Source: an uncultured Clostridia bacterium (GTDB lineage: Bacteria; Bacillota; Clostridia; Christensenellales; Aristaeellaceae). Taken from it: a stretch of 7,456 bases of DNA. This document shows, in pieces, positions 1-6,016 of this stretch; positions within the stretch are counted from its first letter, which is position 1, and each line of letters starts with the position of its first letter. The position numbers were made by a program, and so were the translations under genes. The notes beneath the pieces are model-generated. The model worked only from the letters and a program-made list of their open reading frames with translations, was not told the DNA's origin and did no database searches. The stretch lies in assembly GCA_934636425.1 (NCBI GenBank), contig CAKUAV010000145.1:1-7456 (forward strand). Direction: 5' to 3'.

Positions 1-221
1 CTCCCGCCAGCCGCCCCAGCCAGTTTTTGCTAAAAATCTTTCAGATTTCCGGGCGCAAAAACCGCAAGGAAACGATTTGGGCTCTGGAAATGAGCCCTTT
101 TGCCGCAAAAAGTCGTCTTTCCCCCATCGTACACGCTGCCTGATATATTTGTAAATTCGAAAGGGTTCGGCCTTTTCGAGTTCTCCGAAGGTTTTTCGGC
201 AGGCTGATGGCTTCGCCATGA
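1..221. repeat. Intergenic mosaic repeat, copy 1 (left end cut by window)
   Basis: This is the first of two tandem copies of a non-coding repeat. Positions 1-77 are identical to 269-345. Positions 128-221 match 397-490 with about ten mismatches in 94 bases. Between these blocks the core (78-127) is essentially unrelated to the core of copy 2. Small inverted repeats lie inside: AAATCT/AGATTT around a 3-nt loop (34-48), GGGCTC/GAGCCC followed by TTTT on the plus strand (79-101, only in this copy), and TCGAAAGG/CCTTTTCGA (157-179). Open frames crossing the region translate the two copies in different frames and resemble no protein family, so I do not call a gene. It could be a MITE- or REP-like element. 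No transposase or clear target-site duplication is visible. Confidence 0.85.
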
Positions 222-241
222 CAGCCTGTTAAAAACTTTTC
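187..241. repeat. Long nested hairpin at the end of repeat copy 1
   Basis: This is an almost complete nested palindrome. GTTTTT (191-196) pairs with AAAAAC (231-236), CAGGCTG (200-206) with CAGCCTG (222-228), and ATGGC (207-211) with GCCAT (215-219) around a TTC loop. Small bulges separate the blocks, and a weaker outer pairing extends to 187-241. That gives about 18 strong pairs. The right arm can also pair differently, because AGCCTGT (223-229) matches ACAGGCT (243-249). There is no T-run suited to a terminator on either strand beyond the AT pairs of the stem itself, so a role as a structured repeat end is more likely than termination. Confidence 0.75.
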
Positions 242-268
242 GACAGGCTCGTGGACGGGGAGCTTGCT

Positions 269-490
269 CTCCCGCCAGCCGCCCCAGCCAGTTTTTGCTA
301 AAAATCTTTCAGATTTCCGGGCGCAAAAACCGCAAGGAAACGATTGTTGCTCTGAAAAATCGGATTCCCTGCCGCTTTCATTCGTCCCGCTCCACCCGTA
401 CTCGCTGCCTGATATGTTTGTAAATTCGAAAGGGTTCGGCCTTTTCGAACTTTCCAAGAGTTTTCCGGCAGGCTGACGGCTTCGCCATGA
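269..490. repeat. Intergenic mosaic repeat, copy 2
   Basis: This is the second copy of the repeat, offset 268 bp in the left block and 269 bp in the right block. The left block (269-345) is identical to copy 1 over 77 bases; the right block (397-490) is about 89 percent identical. The core (346-396) differs from that of copy 1 and lacks its GGGCTC/GAGCCC hairpin. The similarity ends abruptly at 490, just after GGCTTCGCCATGA, so the distal arm that completes the hairpin in copy 1 is missing. The 40-odd bases between copies (222-268) carry a third, degenerate occurrence of the TTTTCGRCAGGCT motif at about 237-249. Confidence 0.85.
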
Positions 491-554
491 GTGAGCGGGC
501 AAAGAAGGAAAAATGCGCGTTCAGCCGTGCAATATTTGCTTCCATGCCGCTCAC
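491..554. repeat. Inverted-repeat segment abutting repeat copy 2
   Basis: GTGAGCGG (491-498) is matched by its exact reverse complement CCGCTCAC (547-554), and a bulged pairing extends the stem by two more bases. About 48 bases lie between the arms. The left arm begins exactly where homology between the two long repeats ends. It could be the end of the same repeat family with a different distal hairpin, a small insertion, or a chance stem. No protein or RNA family is recognised. The remaining stretch to about 600 (555-599) shows nothing that I can name. Confidence 0.45.
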
Positions 555-599
555 GTCCTCTAACGCGCCCTGCTCCCCCGGCTTTTTTGTGAAGAGCCG

Positions 600-620
600 A
601 AAAGCCGCCGCTTGAGCGGC
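600..620 (-). terminator. Possible weak second terminator downstream of rplT
   Basis: On the minus strand GCCGC (620-616), a TCAA loop and GCGGC (611-607) form a short stem, followed by GGC and then TTTT (603-600). The stem is only five pairs and the T-run is short and interrupted. At best this is a backup to the stronger terminator at 681-644. Confidence 0.3.
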
Positions 621-643
621 ATTCGGGCGCGGGCCAAACGGTG

Positions 644-681
644 AAAAAGCAAAAGCGCCCGTCCCTGAAGGAAGAGCGCTT
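644..681 (-). terminator. Rho-independent terminator of infC-rpmI-rplT
   Basis: Ten bases after the rplT stop, the minus strand reads AAGCGC (681-676), a partly paired interior, and GCGCTT (658-653 region). Next comes a T-rich tail, TTTT-GC-TTTTT (654-644). The interior continues the stem with one mismatch (UCC pairing GGA around a UUCAG loop), giving about eleven pairs. The position directly behind the last ribosomal-protein gene and the U-rich tail make this the operon terminator. Confidence 0.85.
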
Positions 682-691
682 AAAGGCGAGA

Positions 692-1045
692 TTACTTCGC
701 GGCCTTGGCGGTTTCGCACAGCTTGGCGAACGCGGGAGCGTCGGCGATGGCGATCTCGGAGAGCATCTTGCGGTCGATCACGACGCCGGCGGTCTTCAGG
801 CCGCTGATGAGCTTGGAATAGCTCAGGCCGTTCACGCGGGCGGCCGCGTTGATGCGGGAGATCCACAGGGCGCGGTACTCGCGCTTCTTCAGCTTGCGGC
901 CAACAAACGCATAGCGCAGGGAGCGGCGAACCTGCTCGCTGGCGGCGCGATACTGCTTGCTCTTAGCGCCAAAGTAACCCTTGGCCTGCTTAAAAACCTT
1001 ACGACGCTTTTTGAGGGCGTTGACAGCCCTTTTCACTCTTGCCAT
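692..1045 (-). CDS. rplT: 50S ribosomal protein L20
   Basis: Large-subunit ribosomal protein L20, 117 aa, the usual length for the family. It binds 23S rRNA domain II early in 50S assembly. In bacteria with L20-controlled operons it is also the feedback repressor of its own transcript. The protein starts MARVKRAV and has the very basic N-terminal extension (KKRRKVFKQAKGYFG) followed by the globular C-terminal half with YRALWISRINAAAR and NGLSYSKLI, all typical of L20. The ATG at 1045 is preceded by GGAGG with a 10-nt spacing; that site directly follows the rpmI stop, so the two genes are closely coupled (15-nt gap). It is the last gene of the infC operon and is followed by a terminator. The L20 made here is the likely ligand of the leader upstream of infC. 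Confidence 0.98.
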   Translation of the reverse strand: MARVKRAVNALKKRRKVFKQAKGYFGAKSKQYRAASEQVRRSLRYAFVGRKLKKREYRALWISRINAAARVNGLSYSKLISGLKTAGVVIDRKMLSEIAIADAPAFAKLCETAKAAK

Positions 1046-1060
1046 GGTGGTTTCGCCTCC

Positions 1061-1258
1061 TTACTTATACGGAATGAGTTTCTTCATGGTCTTGGCTTCG
1101 GTGGAGAAGACATACGCGGCCTTGCGCAGATTGCGGGTGCGCTTGGTGGGCTTCTTGGTCAGGATATGGCTCTTATAAGCCTGCGCGCGCTTCACCTTGC
1201 CGTTCTTGGTGATCGACAGACGCTTCGCGGCGCCTCTGTGCGTCTTTTGCTTAGGCAT
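1061..1258 (-). CDS. rpmI: 50S ribosomal protein L35
   Basis: Small, highly basic large-subunit protein L35, 65 aa, of normal length. The start MPKQKTHRGAAKR and the segment KRAQAYKSHILTKKPTKRTRNLRK match the family's conserved pattern, and the chain ends in the usual lysine-rich tail. The ATG at 1258 has a strong AGGAGG site 8 nt upstream. It lies 32 nt after infC and 15 nt before rplT, in the invariant order infC-rpmI-rplT, so it is co-transcribed and shares the leader control upstream of infC. No unusual residues are evident. Confidence 0.98.
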   Translation of the reverse strand: MPKQKTHRGAAKRLSITKNGKVKRAQAYKSHILTKKPTKRTRNLRKAAYVFSTEAKTMKKLIPYK

Positions 1259-1290
1259 GGAAACATCCTCCTCTCGATACGATGAGCTTT

Positions 1291-1803
1291 TTACTCCTTC
1301 GGCGCAAGCACCATGGTCGCGTTGCGGCCTTCCATGACGGGACGGCGCTCAACCACGGCGATGTCCTTGCAGCGCTCTGCAAAGTCTTTCATGACGTCCA
1401 GACCGATTTCAGAGTGAGCGATCTGACGACCGCGGAACCGGATCGACACCTTGACCTTATTGCCGTCCTTGAGGAACTTCTCCGTCGCCTTGAATTTCAC
1501 GTCGATGTCGTGCTCTTCAATCGTGGCGGACAGCTGAACCTCCTTGATGACAATGACTTTCTGATTCTTGCGTATCTCGCGCTCGCGCTTGGACTGCTCG
1601 AAGCGGTACTTGCCGTAGTCCATGATCTTGCAGACGGGCGGCTTGGCCTGCGGCGCAATCTTGACCAGGTCAAGCTGCTTTTCCTCAGCCAGTTCCAGAG
1701 CCGCATGCGTGGCCATCACGCCCAGCTGCTCGCCGTTCTGATCGATCACGCGAACCTCGCGGTCGCGAATCTCTTCATTAATCATAAGATCATTGGCGCT
1801 AAT
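1291..1803 (-). CDS. infC: Translation initiation factor IF-3, ATT start
   Basis: IF-3 binds the 30S subunit, prevents premature joining of 50S and checks the start codon-initiator tRNA pairing. The 170-aa product has the N-domain (about 1-75, with NEEIRDREVRVID near the start and PPVCKIMDYGKYRFEQ at 55-70), a basic linker (about 71-82) and the C-domain ending RRPVMEGRNATMVLAPK. I place the start at ATT (1803-1801): it gives the family's usual N-terminus (ISANDLMINEEIR, first residue read as Met), and GGAGG (1816-1812) sits 8 nt upstream. The in-frame ATG at 1884 lies inside the leader terminator and would add 27 unrelated residues. The in-frame ATG seven codons in has no ribosome site. In E. 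coli the AUU start makes infC translation self-limiting, because IF-3 discriminates against non-canonical starts; the same is inferred here. Confidence 0.96.
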   Translation of the reverse strand: MSANDLMINEEIRDREVRVIDQNGEQLGVMATHAALELAEEKQLDLVKIAPQAKPPVCKIMDYGKYRFEQSKREREIRKNQKVIVIKEVQLSATIEEHDIDVKFKATEKFLKDGNKVKVSIRFRGRQIAHSEIGLDVMKDFAERCKDIAVVERRPVMEGRNATMVLAPKE

Positions 1804-1810
1804 CTTGGAT

Positions 1811-1818
1811 CCCTCCCT
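1811..1818 (-). promoter_or_regulatory. Ribosome binding site that fixes the ATT start of infC
   Basis: The minus strand reads AGGGAGGG at 1818-1811, then seven bases, then ATT. GGAGG at 1816-1812 is complementary to the 16S 3' end and lies 8 nt before the ATT codon. No comparable site precedes either in-frame ATG. This strong site would compensate for the weak start codon. Confidence 0.85.
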
Positions 1819-1839
1819 GATGATGTCTGTTCGATGAAT

Positions 1840-1875
1840 AAAAAATGAGAGCTGGCAAACGCCGCCCGCTCTCAT
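1840..1875 (-). terminator. Attenuator terminator in the infC leader
   Basis: A perfect 8-bp stem, ATGAGAGC (1875-1868) with GCTCTCAT (1852-1845), encloses a loop in which GGC can pair with GCC. Six T residues (1845-1840) follow directly. It lies upstream of the infC ribosome site, so termination here would prevent expression of all three genes. It would also stop read-through from the metabolic genes upstream. Confidence 0.85.
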
Positions 1876-1972
1876 CAAACACATAGAATATGCTCTGTGC
1901 GATCATATCTCTGGCAACCACGGCTGGCTGTGCCGCCGGGTGAGAAGCGGTAACTTCTGCTTTACTTGACAC

Positions 1973-2001
1973 ATTATAGCCGTTTTTCTCCACGCTGTCA
2001 A
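1973..2001 (-). promoter_or_regulatory. Consensus sigma-A promoter of infC-rpmI-rplT
   Basis: The minus strand carries TTGACA (2001-1996) and TATAAT (1978-1973) separated by exactly 17 bases; both hexamers are perfect matches to the consensus. Transcription should begin near 1967-1966. The -35 box lies only 15 bases past the stop codon of the metallohydrolase gene. Such an ideal promoter fits a highly expressed translation operon whose output is then trimmed by attenuation. Confidence 0.93.
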
Positions 2002-2016
2002 GTGAAAACACGGTTT

Positions 2017-3891
2017 TTAACAATTTTCCGCCGCCAGAAAGATCGGGTTGGTGAACGCGTCGCAGCCCGCGCACATGAGCGGCGTGAAGCTGTACAGCCG
2101 CTCGTCCCAGCCGGTGTCCTTCATCCTCACGCGCGCAACGATCCACGCCGCGCTTTCGGGAATCGCGAATGTCTCCCGGCGCATTTTCCCCGTCTCCAGC
2201 GCGAAATTTCCGCGCGTCTCGACGACCTTCCCGTCCGCGATCAACTCGAGCGCATCGACCGTGCCGCAGCCGCTCAGCGTCACTGTGGCCGTCTCCGCGC
2301 TTTTCGCCGTCTCGCCCACGCGCGCGCCGCCCGCCGTCAGATCGACGAACACGCCCGGATAGCGCAGGCTGACGAAGCGCCCCGCGTCCACCGCGCGTAT
2401 GACGCTCTCCTCGCTCAGCGCATCGCCCACATAGACGCACACGCCCTCGCGGCCGGGGTACATCGCCGCGCTGTCGTGGCCGTCGCCCGTCCACGCGCCG
2501 AAGAGCCGCCGCCCGCGGTTGAGCCGGTCGAACCAGCGCTCATAGTCGAAATTCTCGACGATGTGGAACTCCCGGAACACGTCCGCCACCCACCACGAGC
2601 GGAAGTAGGGCTGCCCGCGCCGCATTGTCTCCGGCCTGTGCCAGGGGTGATTGAGCATGAACGCCGTAACGCGGCGCGCCTGCATGGCATGGATTTCATC
2701 GAGCCAGCGCGCGATCTTCGCTTCAATGTCGTGATTGACGGCGTTGAGATCGTCCGCCTCGGGATTGTCGATCGTCCGATCCACGCCCAGCACGTTCATG
2801 TGCAGCTCGTGACACATGATCTCCTGGCCGGGGATTCCGACAAACTCGCCGGGCAGATCGCACATATTCACGCCGTATTCAAGCAGCTTTTCAACGTCCT
2901 TGTCGGTCTGAAAGCAGAAGTTCAGGCCGTTCGCCCGGGCGGCGCGCATAGTCTCGGTCGGAAAGAGCGTCGCATCCTCGAACGAGGAGTGGCAGTGCAG
3001 CTCGCCCAGCGCCCAGCCGCGCGGCAGAACGAGCCGCTCATGCAGCCGCGCGCGCACCGCCGTCTCGCCGCCCTTTGCCACGAACACGTCCGTCTCGAAG
3101 GGCGCGCACCGCACGCCCCGCGTCACGCGCAGCCGGTATGCGCCCTCGGGCAGCACGGCGCGCGCCGTTTCATCGCGCAGCACGTCCTCCATATACACGC
3201 GCTCGTCGCCGATCCACATTTCAAAGCGCGCGTCTATGCGCCCGCCCGCCTCGTCCATCGCCTCCAGCGTCAAAACGCCCGTCCTCGTCGGGCGGTCGGG
3301 CCGGGAAAGCAGCGCCGCGCCCGAATGGGTCAGTGTGACGCGCGTATCGCGGCCGCCGGTCTGCAGATCGAGCCTCAGCCACGTATCCCTCGAGCGCACC
3401 TGCGCCGACTCCCAGAACCACTGCCGCCCCAGCTTTGGATACCAGTCCATCGCCAGCGCGCCGCTTTCGTCGCTCAGGCGCACGCGCTCGTCGTTGGGCG
3501 CGCCCTTGACGCAGCACACGGCGCGCCCGAACGCGGGATTGTTCATCATATACACGGTGTGCGCCCGCTCCCCGGCCAGCAGCAGGGGATAGAGCTGCCC
3601 GTGATCCCACACAATGCCCGTGCCGGGCATCAGAAAGGGCAGCGTGCCCGCGCCGTGCTCGATTTCAACCGTGCGCCGCCCGCCGCCATCGCCCGCGAGC
3701 AGAGCGCGGTATACGCCCGCCTTTTCAAACGTGCAGGACAGGCCGCGCGCAATTTCGCGGCCGTGATCGTCGGTAAAGCGCGCCTCTATCGGCGCAGAAA
3801 CGCGCAGCGCGACGGTATCGCCCGCCGCCGCGTCGAAGAATATCAGCGCGTCCTTCTCGCCGGTGAAGGCGAGCAGATTGGGGTTCAGCAT
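2017..3891 (-). CDS. CehA/McbA-like PHP-domain metallohydrolase
   Basis: A 624-aa predicted metal-dependent hydrolase. Residues 1 to about 290 look like beta-rich accessory domains. The PHP-type catalytic part follows: GELHCHSS (H299, H301), a TDKD motif (329-332), GQEIMCHELHMNVLGV (E357, H361, H364), NHPWH (H415), VEN (E446) and TGDGHD (D470, H472). The C-terminal beta segment ends in FTNPIFL, the usual finish of this family. CehA and McbA hydrolyse carbaryl, but most relatives have unknown phosphoester, ester or amide substrates. There is no signal peptide or membrane segment, so it is probably cytoplasmic. The start at 3891 has AGGAGGG six bases upstream; an ATG 14 codons earlier lacks one. 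It is the last gene of the three-gene unit, 78 nt after the deacetylase with no terminator or clear promoter in the gap. One odd point: the second PHP motif normally reads TDH, whereas here it reads TDK. Family assignment is good; substrate is unknown. Confidence 0.85.
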   Translation of the reverse strand: MLNPNLLAFTGEKDALIFFDAAAGDTVALRVSAPIEARFTDDHGREIARGLSCTFEKAGVYRALLAGDGGGRRTVEIEHGAGTLPFLMPGTGIVWDHGQLYPLLLAGERAHTVYMMNNPAFGRAVCCVKGAPNDERVRLSDESGALAMDWYPKLGRQWFWESAQVRSRDTWLRLDLQTGGRDTRVTLTHSGAALLSRPDRPTRTGVLTLEAMDEAGGRIDARFEMWIGDERVYMEDVLRDETARAVLPEGAYRLRVTRGVRCAPFETDVFVAKGGETAVRARLHERLVLPRGWALGELHCHSSFEDATLFPTETMRAARANGLNFCFQTDKDVEKLLEYGVNMCDLPGEFVGIPGQEIMCHELHMNVLGVDRTIDNPEADDLNAVNHDIEAKIARWLDEIHAMQARRVTAFMLNHPWHRPETMRRGQPYFRSWWVADVFREFHIVENFDYERWFDRLNRGRRLFGAWTGDGHDSAAMYPGREGVCVYVGDALSEESVIRAVDAGRFVSLRYPGVFVDLTAGGARVGETAKSAETATVTLSGCGTVDALELIADGKVVETRGNFALETGKMRRETFAIPESAAWIVARVRMKDTGWDERLYSFTPLMCAGCDAFTNPIFLAAENC

Positions 3892-3969
3892 ACTGTTCCC
3901 TCCTGCCTGTATATCGTTTTGTCCGCCGCGCATTCCGCAGAGCGCTCGCCGCGAAGTGCGCCCGTCCTC

Positions 3970-4710
3970 TTATACGAGATATTCACAGCCGCCGGCGGGA
4001 TACTGCGTGTTGCCGCACCAGCGGAACGCGCCGCCCAGCAGCGTGCGGAGTATGAAATCGTTGTTTTTCTCGGGGAATTTGACGATCTTGAGCGTCTCGG
4101 CATAGCGAAAGCCGTTGATGTGCCCCAGATACGCCGCGGAGACCTCCTTCTCCTTCCACAGCCACTGCCCGTTGGCGTGAACCTGATTGAACACGAGCAG
4201 GCTGTCCTTCACGCGCGGCATGGCTTCCGTCACGTCGATCGCAATGTCGGGATGGAAGTCGATCGTCTGGTTGGGGCCGGCCTGATAGGCATAGACCTCG
4301 GAAACGCGCGTGCCGTGCGGGCCGGCGGTGCAGATCGCCTTATAGGAGGCCTTGGCCGTCTCGATGTGCTCTATGTGGAAATCGCGCGGCCACTGTATGA
4401 ACACCATGTCGGGCTTGAAGTCGTGAATTTCCATCTCCAGCTCGACCACGGCGTTTTCATTTTCGAGATAGACGTGCCGGTCGCGGTCGCCCAGCATATG
4501 CTTCTGCGCGCCCAGCAGACGCGCCGCCTCCTGCTCCTGCTCTTCGGTCTCACGCTTTTCCTCGTCGCTGACGGCCGCGTGCCACTTGGCCGCCGGGTTG
4601 ACATAGCGCACATTCACGCCGCGGTCGACCAGCAGTCCGGTCAGCCCGCCCAGCCCGTATTCGCATTCGTCGTTGTGCGCGCCGATCATGAGCGCCCTGA
4701 GTTCTTTCAT
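3970..4710 (-). CDS. PIG-L family zinc-dependent deacetylase
   Basis: A 246-aa member of the PIG-L/LmbE family, which removes acetyl or related acyl groups from N-acetylglucosamine-containing and similar compounds (examples are MshB and BshB). The N-terminal metal motif is GAHNDECEYGLGG, with H12, D14 and E15 in the places of the His, general-base Asp and metal-binding acidic residue of the usual AHPDD motif. The distal zinc histidine is in FHIEH (H112, H115). DFHPDIAIDVT (151-161) and GFRYAETLKI (200-209) are typical of the C-terminal half. The chain ends in a Gly- and Cys-containing tail. No signal peptide is seen. The gene begins 6 nt after the FAD enzyme; its ribosome site (AAAGGA) overlaps that gene's TGA, which implies translational coupling. 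The P-to-N and D-to-E changes in the first motif are unusual and may mark a distinct substrate subgroup. The acetylated substrate is not predictable. Confidence 0.9.
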   Translation of the reverse strand: MKELRALMIGAHNDECEYGLGGLTGLLVDRGVNVRYVNPAAKWHAAVSDEEKRETEEQEQEAARLLGAQKHMLGDRDRHVYLENENAVVELEMEIHDFKPDMVFIQWPRDFHIEHIETAKASYKAICTAGPHGTRVSEVYAYQAGPNQTIDFHPDIAIDVTEAMPRVKDSLLVFNQVHANGQWLWKEKEVSAAYLGHINGFRYAETLKIVKFPEKNNDFILRTLLGGAFRWCGNTQYPAGGCEYLV

Positions 4711-4716
4711 ACTGTA

Positions 4717-5976
4717 TCATCCTTTCACGATCTCTTTGGGAGAGGGCTGCGCGACGCCATGCGCCAGCAGCCGCGCCTGTATGTCGCGCGCGTCCACATT
4801 CTCGGGCAGCGCGTCGTTCTTCGCCGCCAGCGCCGCCATTGTGCCCGTGCCCTCGCCCATGGCAAAGCATATGGGCATAACGCGGTAGCTCGAGTGCGCC
4901 AGATGCGTGCCGCTGATGTTTCGGCCGTTGAGCAGCACGTTTTTCGCCTCGCGGGTCAGAAAGCAGCGCTGCGGTATGGTGTAGCGCTCGCCGTGATAGT
5001 CGGGCCTATGCACGTCGCCGCCGCAGCCGGTCAGATTGTGCACGCCGAAGGCGTATTGCGCGTTCGAGACGATCCAGTCGCCGAATATACGCTGGGCGAG
5101 TATGTCGTCCTCGCTCAGGCGGTACAGCCCGTTAAAGCGCCGCGTCTCGCGCACGCCGATGTGGCAGGCGCTGGCCACAATGTATGCCTGCTCATAGCCG
5201 GGCACGCACGCGTTGAGGAAGCGGACGATCTGCGGTATCTGGCGGCGGGTGAGCAGCTCGGCGCGCGTCAGATCGCGCTCGTCTGTGCCGTCCACGCGTA
5301 TGACGTTGGTGCTGTTGACGCAGGCTGTGCCCGGCTCAAAGCCCTCGAGCAGTATCACATGGCCGCACGGCGCGAGGATTTTGCCCTCGGAAACATAGCG
5401 CCGCATATTCTCCTCCAGATCGGGATGCGTGCCGAACGTCGGATAGACCGCGCGCTGATCGTCCACGCCGGCCACCATGAACTCGAGCGACATGGGCTGC
5501 ATGAGTCCGTCCAGATCGCGCCCCTTTTCATACGGCACGCCCGAAAGAAACGCCAGATCGCCGTCCCCGGTGGAATCGATGAACACTTTGGCGTGGACGC
5601 GGATGCGGCCGCTCTTTCCGTAAAACACCGCCGTTTTCACCCGATCGCCGTCCTTTTCCACGTCGATCAGCTGGGCGTGCAGCAGCATTTCCGCGCCGGC
5701 CTCATCGAGCAGCTCGGGATACAGGCTCTTGAGCGTCTCCGGGCTGAACACGCTGCGCCGCTGCCGCTTTTCGGTCGTGCGTTCGCGCACAGTCTCCCAG
5801 ACGCCGCTCGAGGCGCTGCCGCACCACACGTTGAGCAGCCCGCCGGTGCTCATGCCGCCGAAGAGCCCGCTCTTTTCGGCGATGAGCGTCCTTGCGCCCT
5901 CTCGGGACGCGCTGATGGCCGCCGCAACGCCGCTCGGCCCGCCGCCCACGACCAGCACGTCGGTATACAGTTCCAT
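4717..5976 (-). CDS. FAD-dependent oxidoreductase (PF12831 type)
   Basis: A 419-aa flavoprotein. The N-terminus has a Rossmann FAD-binding motif, VVGGGPSG (9-16), followed by the acidic end of the second strand (LIAEK, 31-35) and GGMSTGG (40-46). IDSTGDGD (133-140), GVRETRR (274-280) and the FAD-closing segment GRNISGTHLAHSSYRVMPICFAMGEGTG (351-378) are typical of the FAD_oxidored family. These are soluble dehydrogenases or oxidases, often found in sugar- or polyol-catabolic clusters, with mostly uncharacterised substrates. The ATG at 5976 follows GGAGGAGG with 6-9 nt spacing. The frame runs open upstream to 6045 but overlaps the promoter there, so longer starts are rejected. It is the first gene of the unit and is followed after 6 nt by the PIG-L deacetylase, suggesting that both act on the same compound. 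No membrane segment or export signal is seen. Confidence 0.9.
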   Translation of the reverse strand: MELYTDVLVVGGGPSGVAAAISASREGARTLIAEKSGLFGGMSTGGLLNVWCGSASSGVWETVRERTTEKRQRRSVFSPETLKSLYPELLDEAGAEMLLHAQLIDVEKDGDRVKTAVFYGKSGRIRVHAKVFIDSTGDGDLAFLSGVPYEKGRDLDGLMQPMSLEFMVAGVDDQRAVYPTFGTHPDLEENMRRYVSEGKILAPCGHVILLEGFEPGTACVNSTNVIRVDGTDERDLTRAELLTRRQIPQIVRFLNACVPGYEQAYIVASACHIGVRETRRFNGLYRLSEDDILAQRIFGDWIVSNAQYAFGVHNLTGCGGDVHRPDYHGERYTIPQRCFLTREAKNVLLNGRNISGTHLAHSSYRVMPICFAMGEGTGTMAALAAKNDALPENVDARDIQARLLAHGVAQPSPKEIVKG

Positions 5977-6016
5977 AACCGTCCTCCTCCCGTCGCCCGT
6001 GACTTTACACAGCCTT

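Larger units (their letters stand above)
1804..1967 (-). promoter_or_regulatory. infC leader RNA with terminator/antiterminator switch (L20-leader-like)
   Basis: The predicted transcript start near 1967 leaves an untranslated leader of about 163 nt. Two exclusive folds are visible. In one, ATGAGAGC (1875-1868) pairs with GCTCTCAT (1852-1845) to form a terminator. In the other, CCGCUUCUCA (1950-1941) pairs with UGAGAGCGG (1874-1866), nine pairs with one bulged U, which consumes the 5' arm of the terminator. A third element, AGAAG (1958-1954) with CUUCU (1947-1943), would sequester the antiterminator strand. Between them lie a hairpin, CGGCGGC/GCC-A-GCCG (1938-1921), and a weaker one with CACA/UGUG (about 1899-1880). 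L20-mediated attenuation of infC-rpmI-rplT is established in Bacillus subtilis. That this leader binds L20 is an inference from position and architecture, not from an alignment. Confidence 0.75.

Noticed and set aside
1..490. CRISPR array or phage attachment site for the repeated blocks
   Set aside because: There are only two copies, the repeats are 77-94 bp with internal hairpins, the spacers are not of regular CRISPR size, and no cas, integrase or tRNA gene is present.
41..502. A 153-codon minus-strand frame and overlapping frames in the left intergenic region
   Set aside because: They translate the two repeat copies in different frames, since the offset is not a multiple of three in both blocks. 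They show no family resemblance and have no clear ribosome site.
641..1285. A 214-codon plus-strand frame
   Set aside because: It is antisense to rplT and rpmI, which are certain, and it shows no recognisable motif.
1282..1848. A 188-codon plus-strand frame
   Set aside because: It is the antisense shadow of infC; its Leu/Asp-rich content comes from the complementary codons.
1804..1884. ATG at 1884 as the infC start
   Set aside because: It lies inside the leader terminator, lacks a ribosome site and would add residues not found in IF-3. The ATT at 1803 has a good site and yields the canonical N-terminus.
3892..3969. Internal promoter or terminator in the 78-nt gap before the metallohydrolase
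   Set aside because: I find no -35/-10 pair with acceptable spacing and no stem followed by a T-run; only the ribosome site just before 3891 is convincing.
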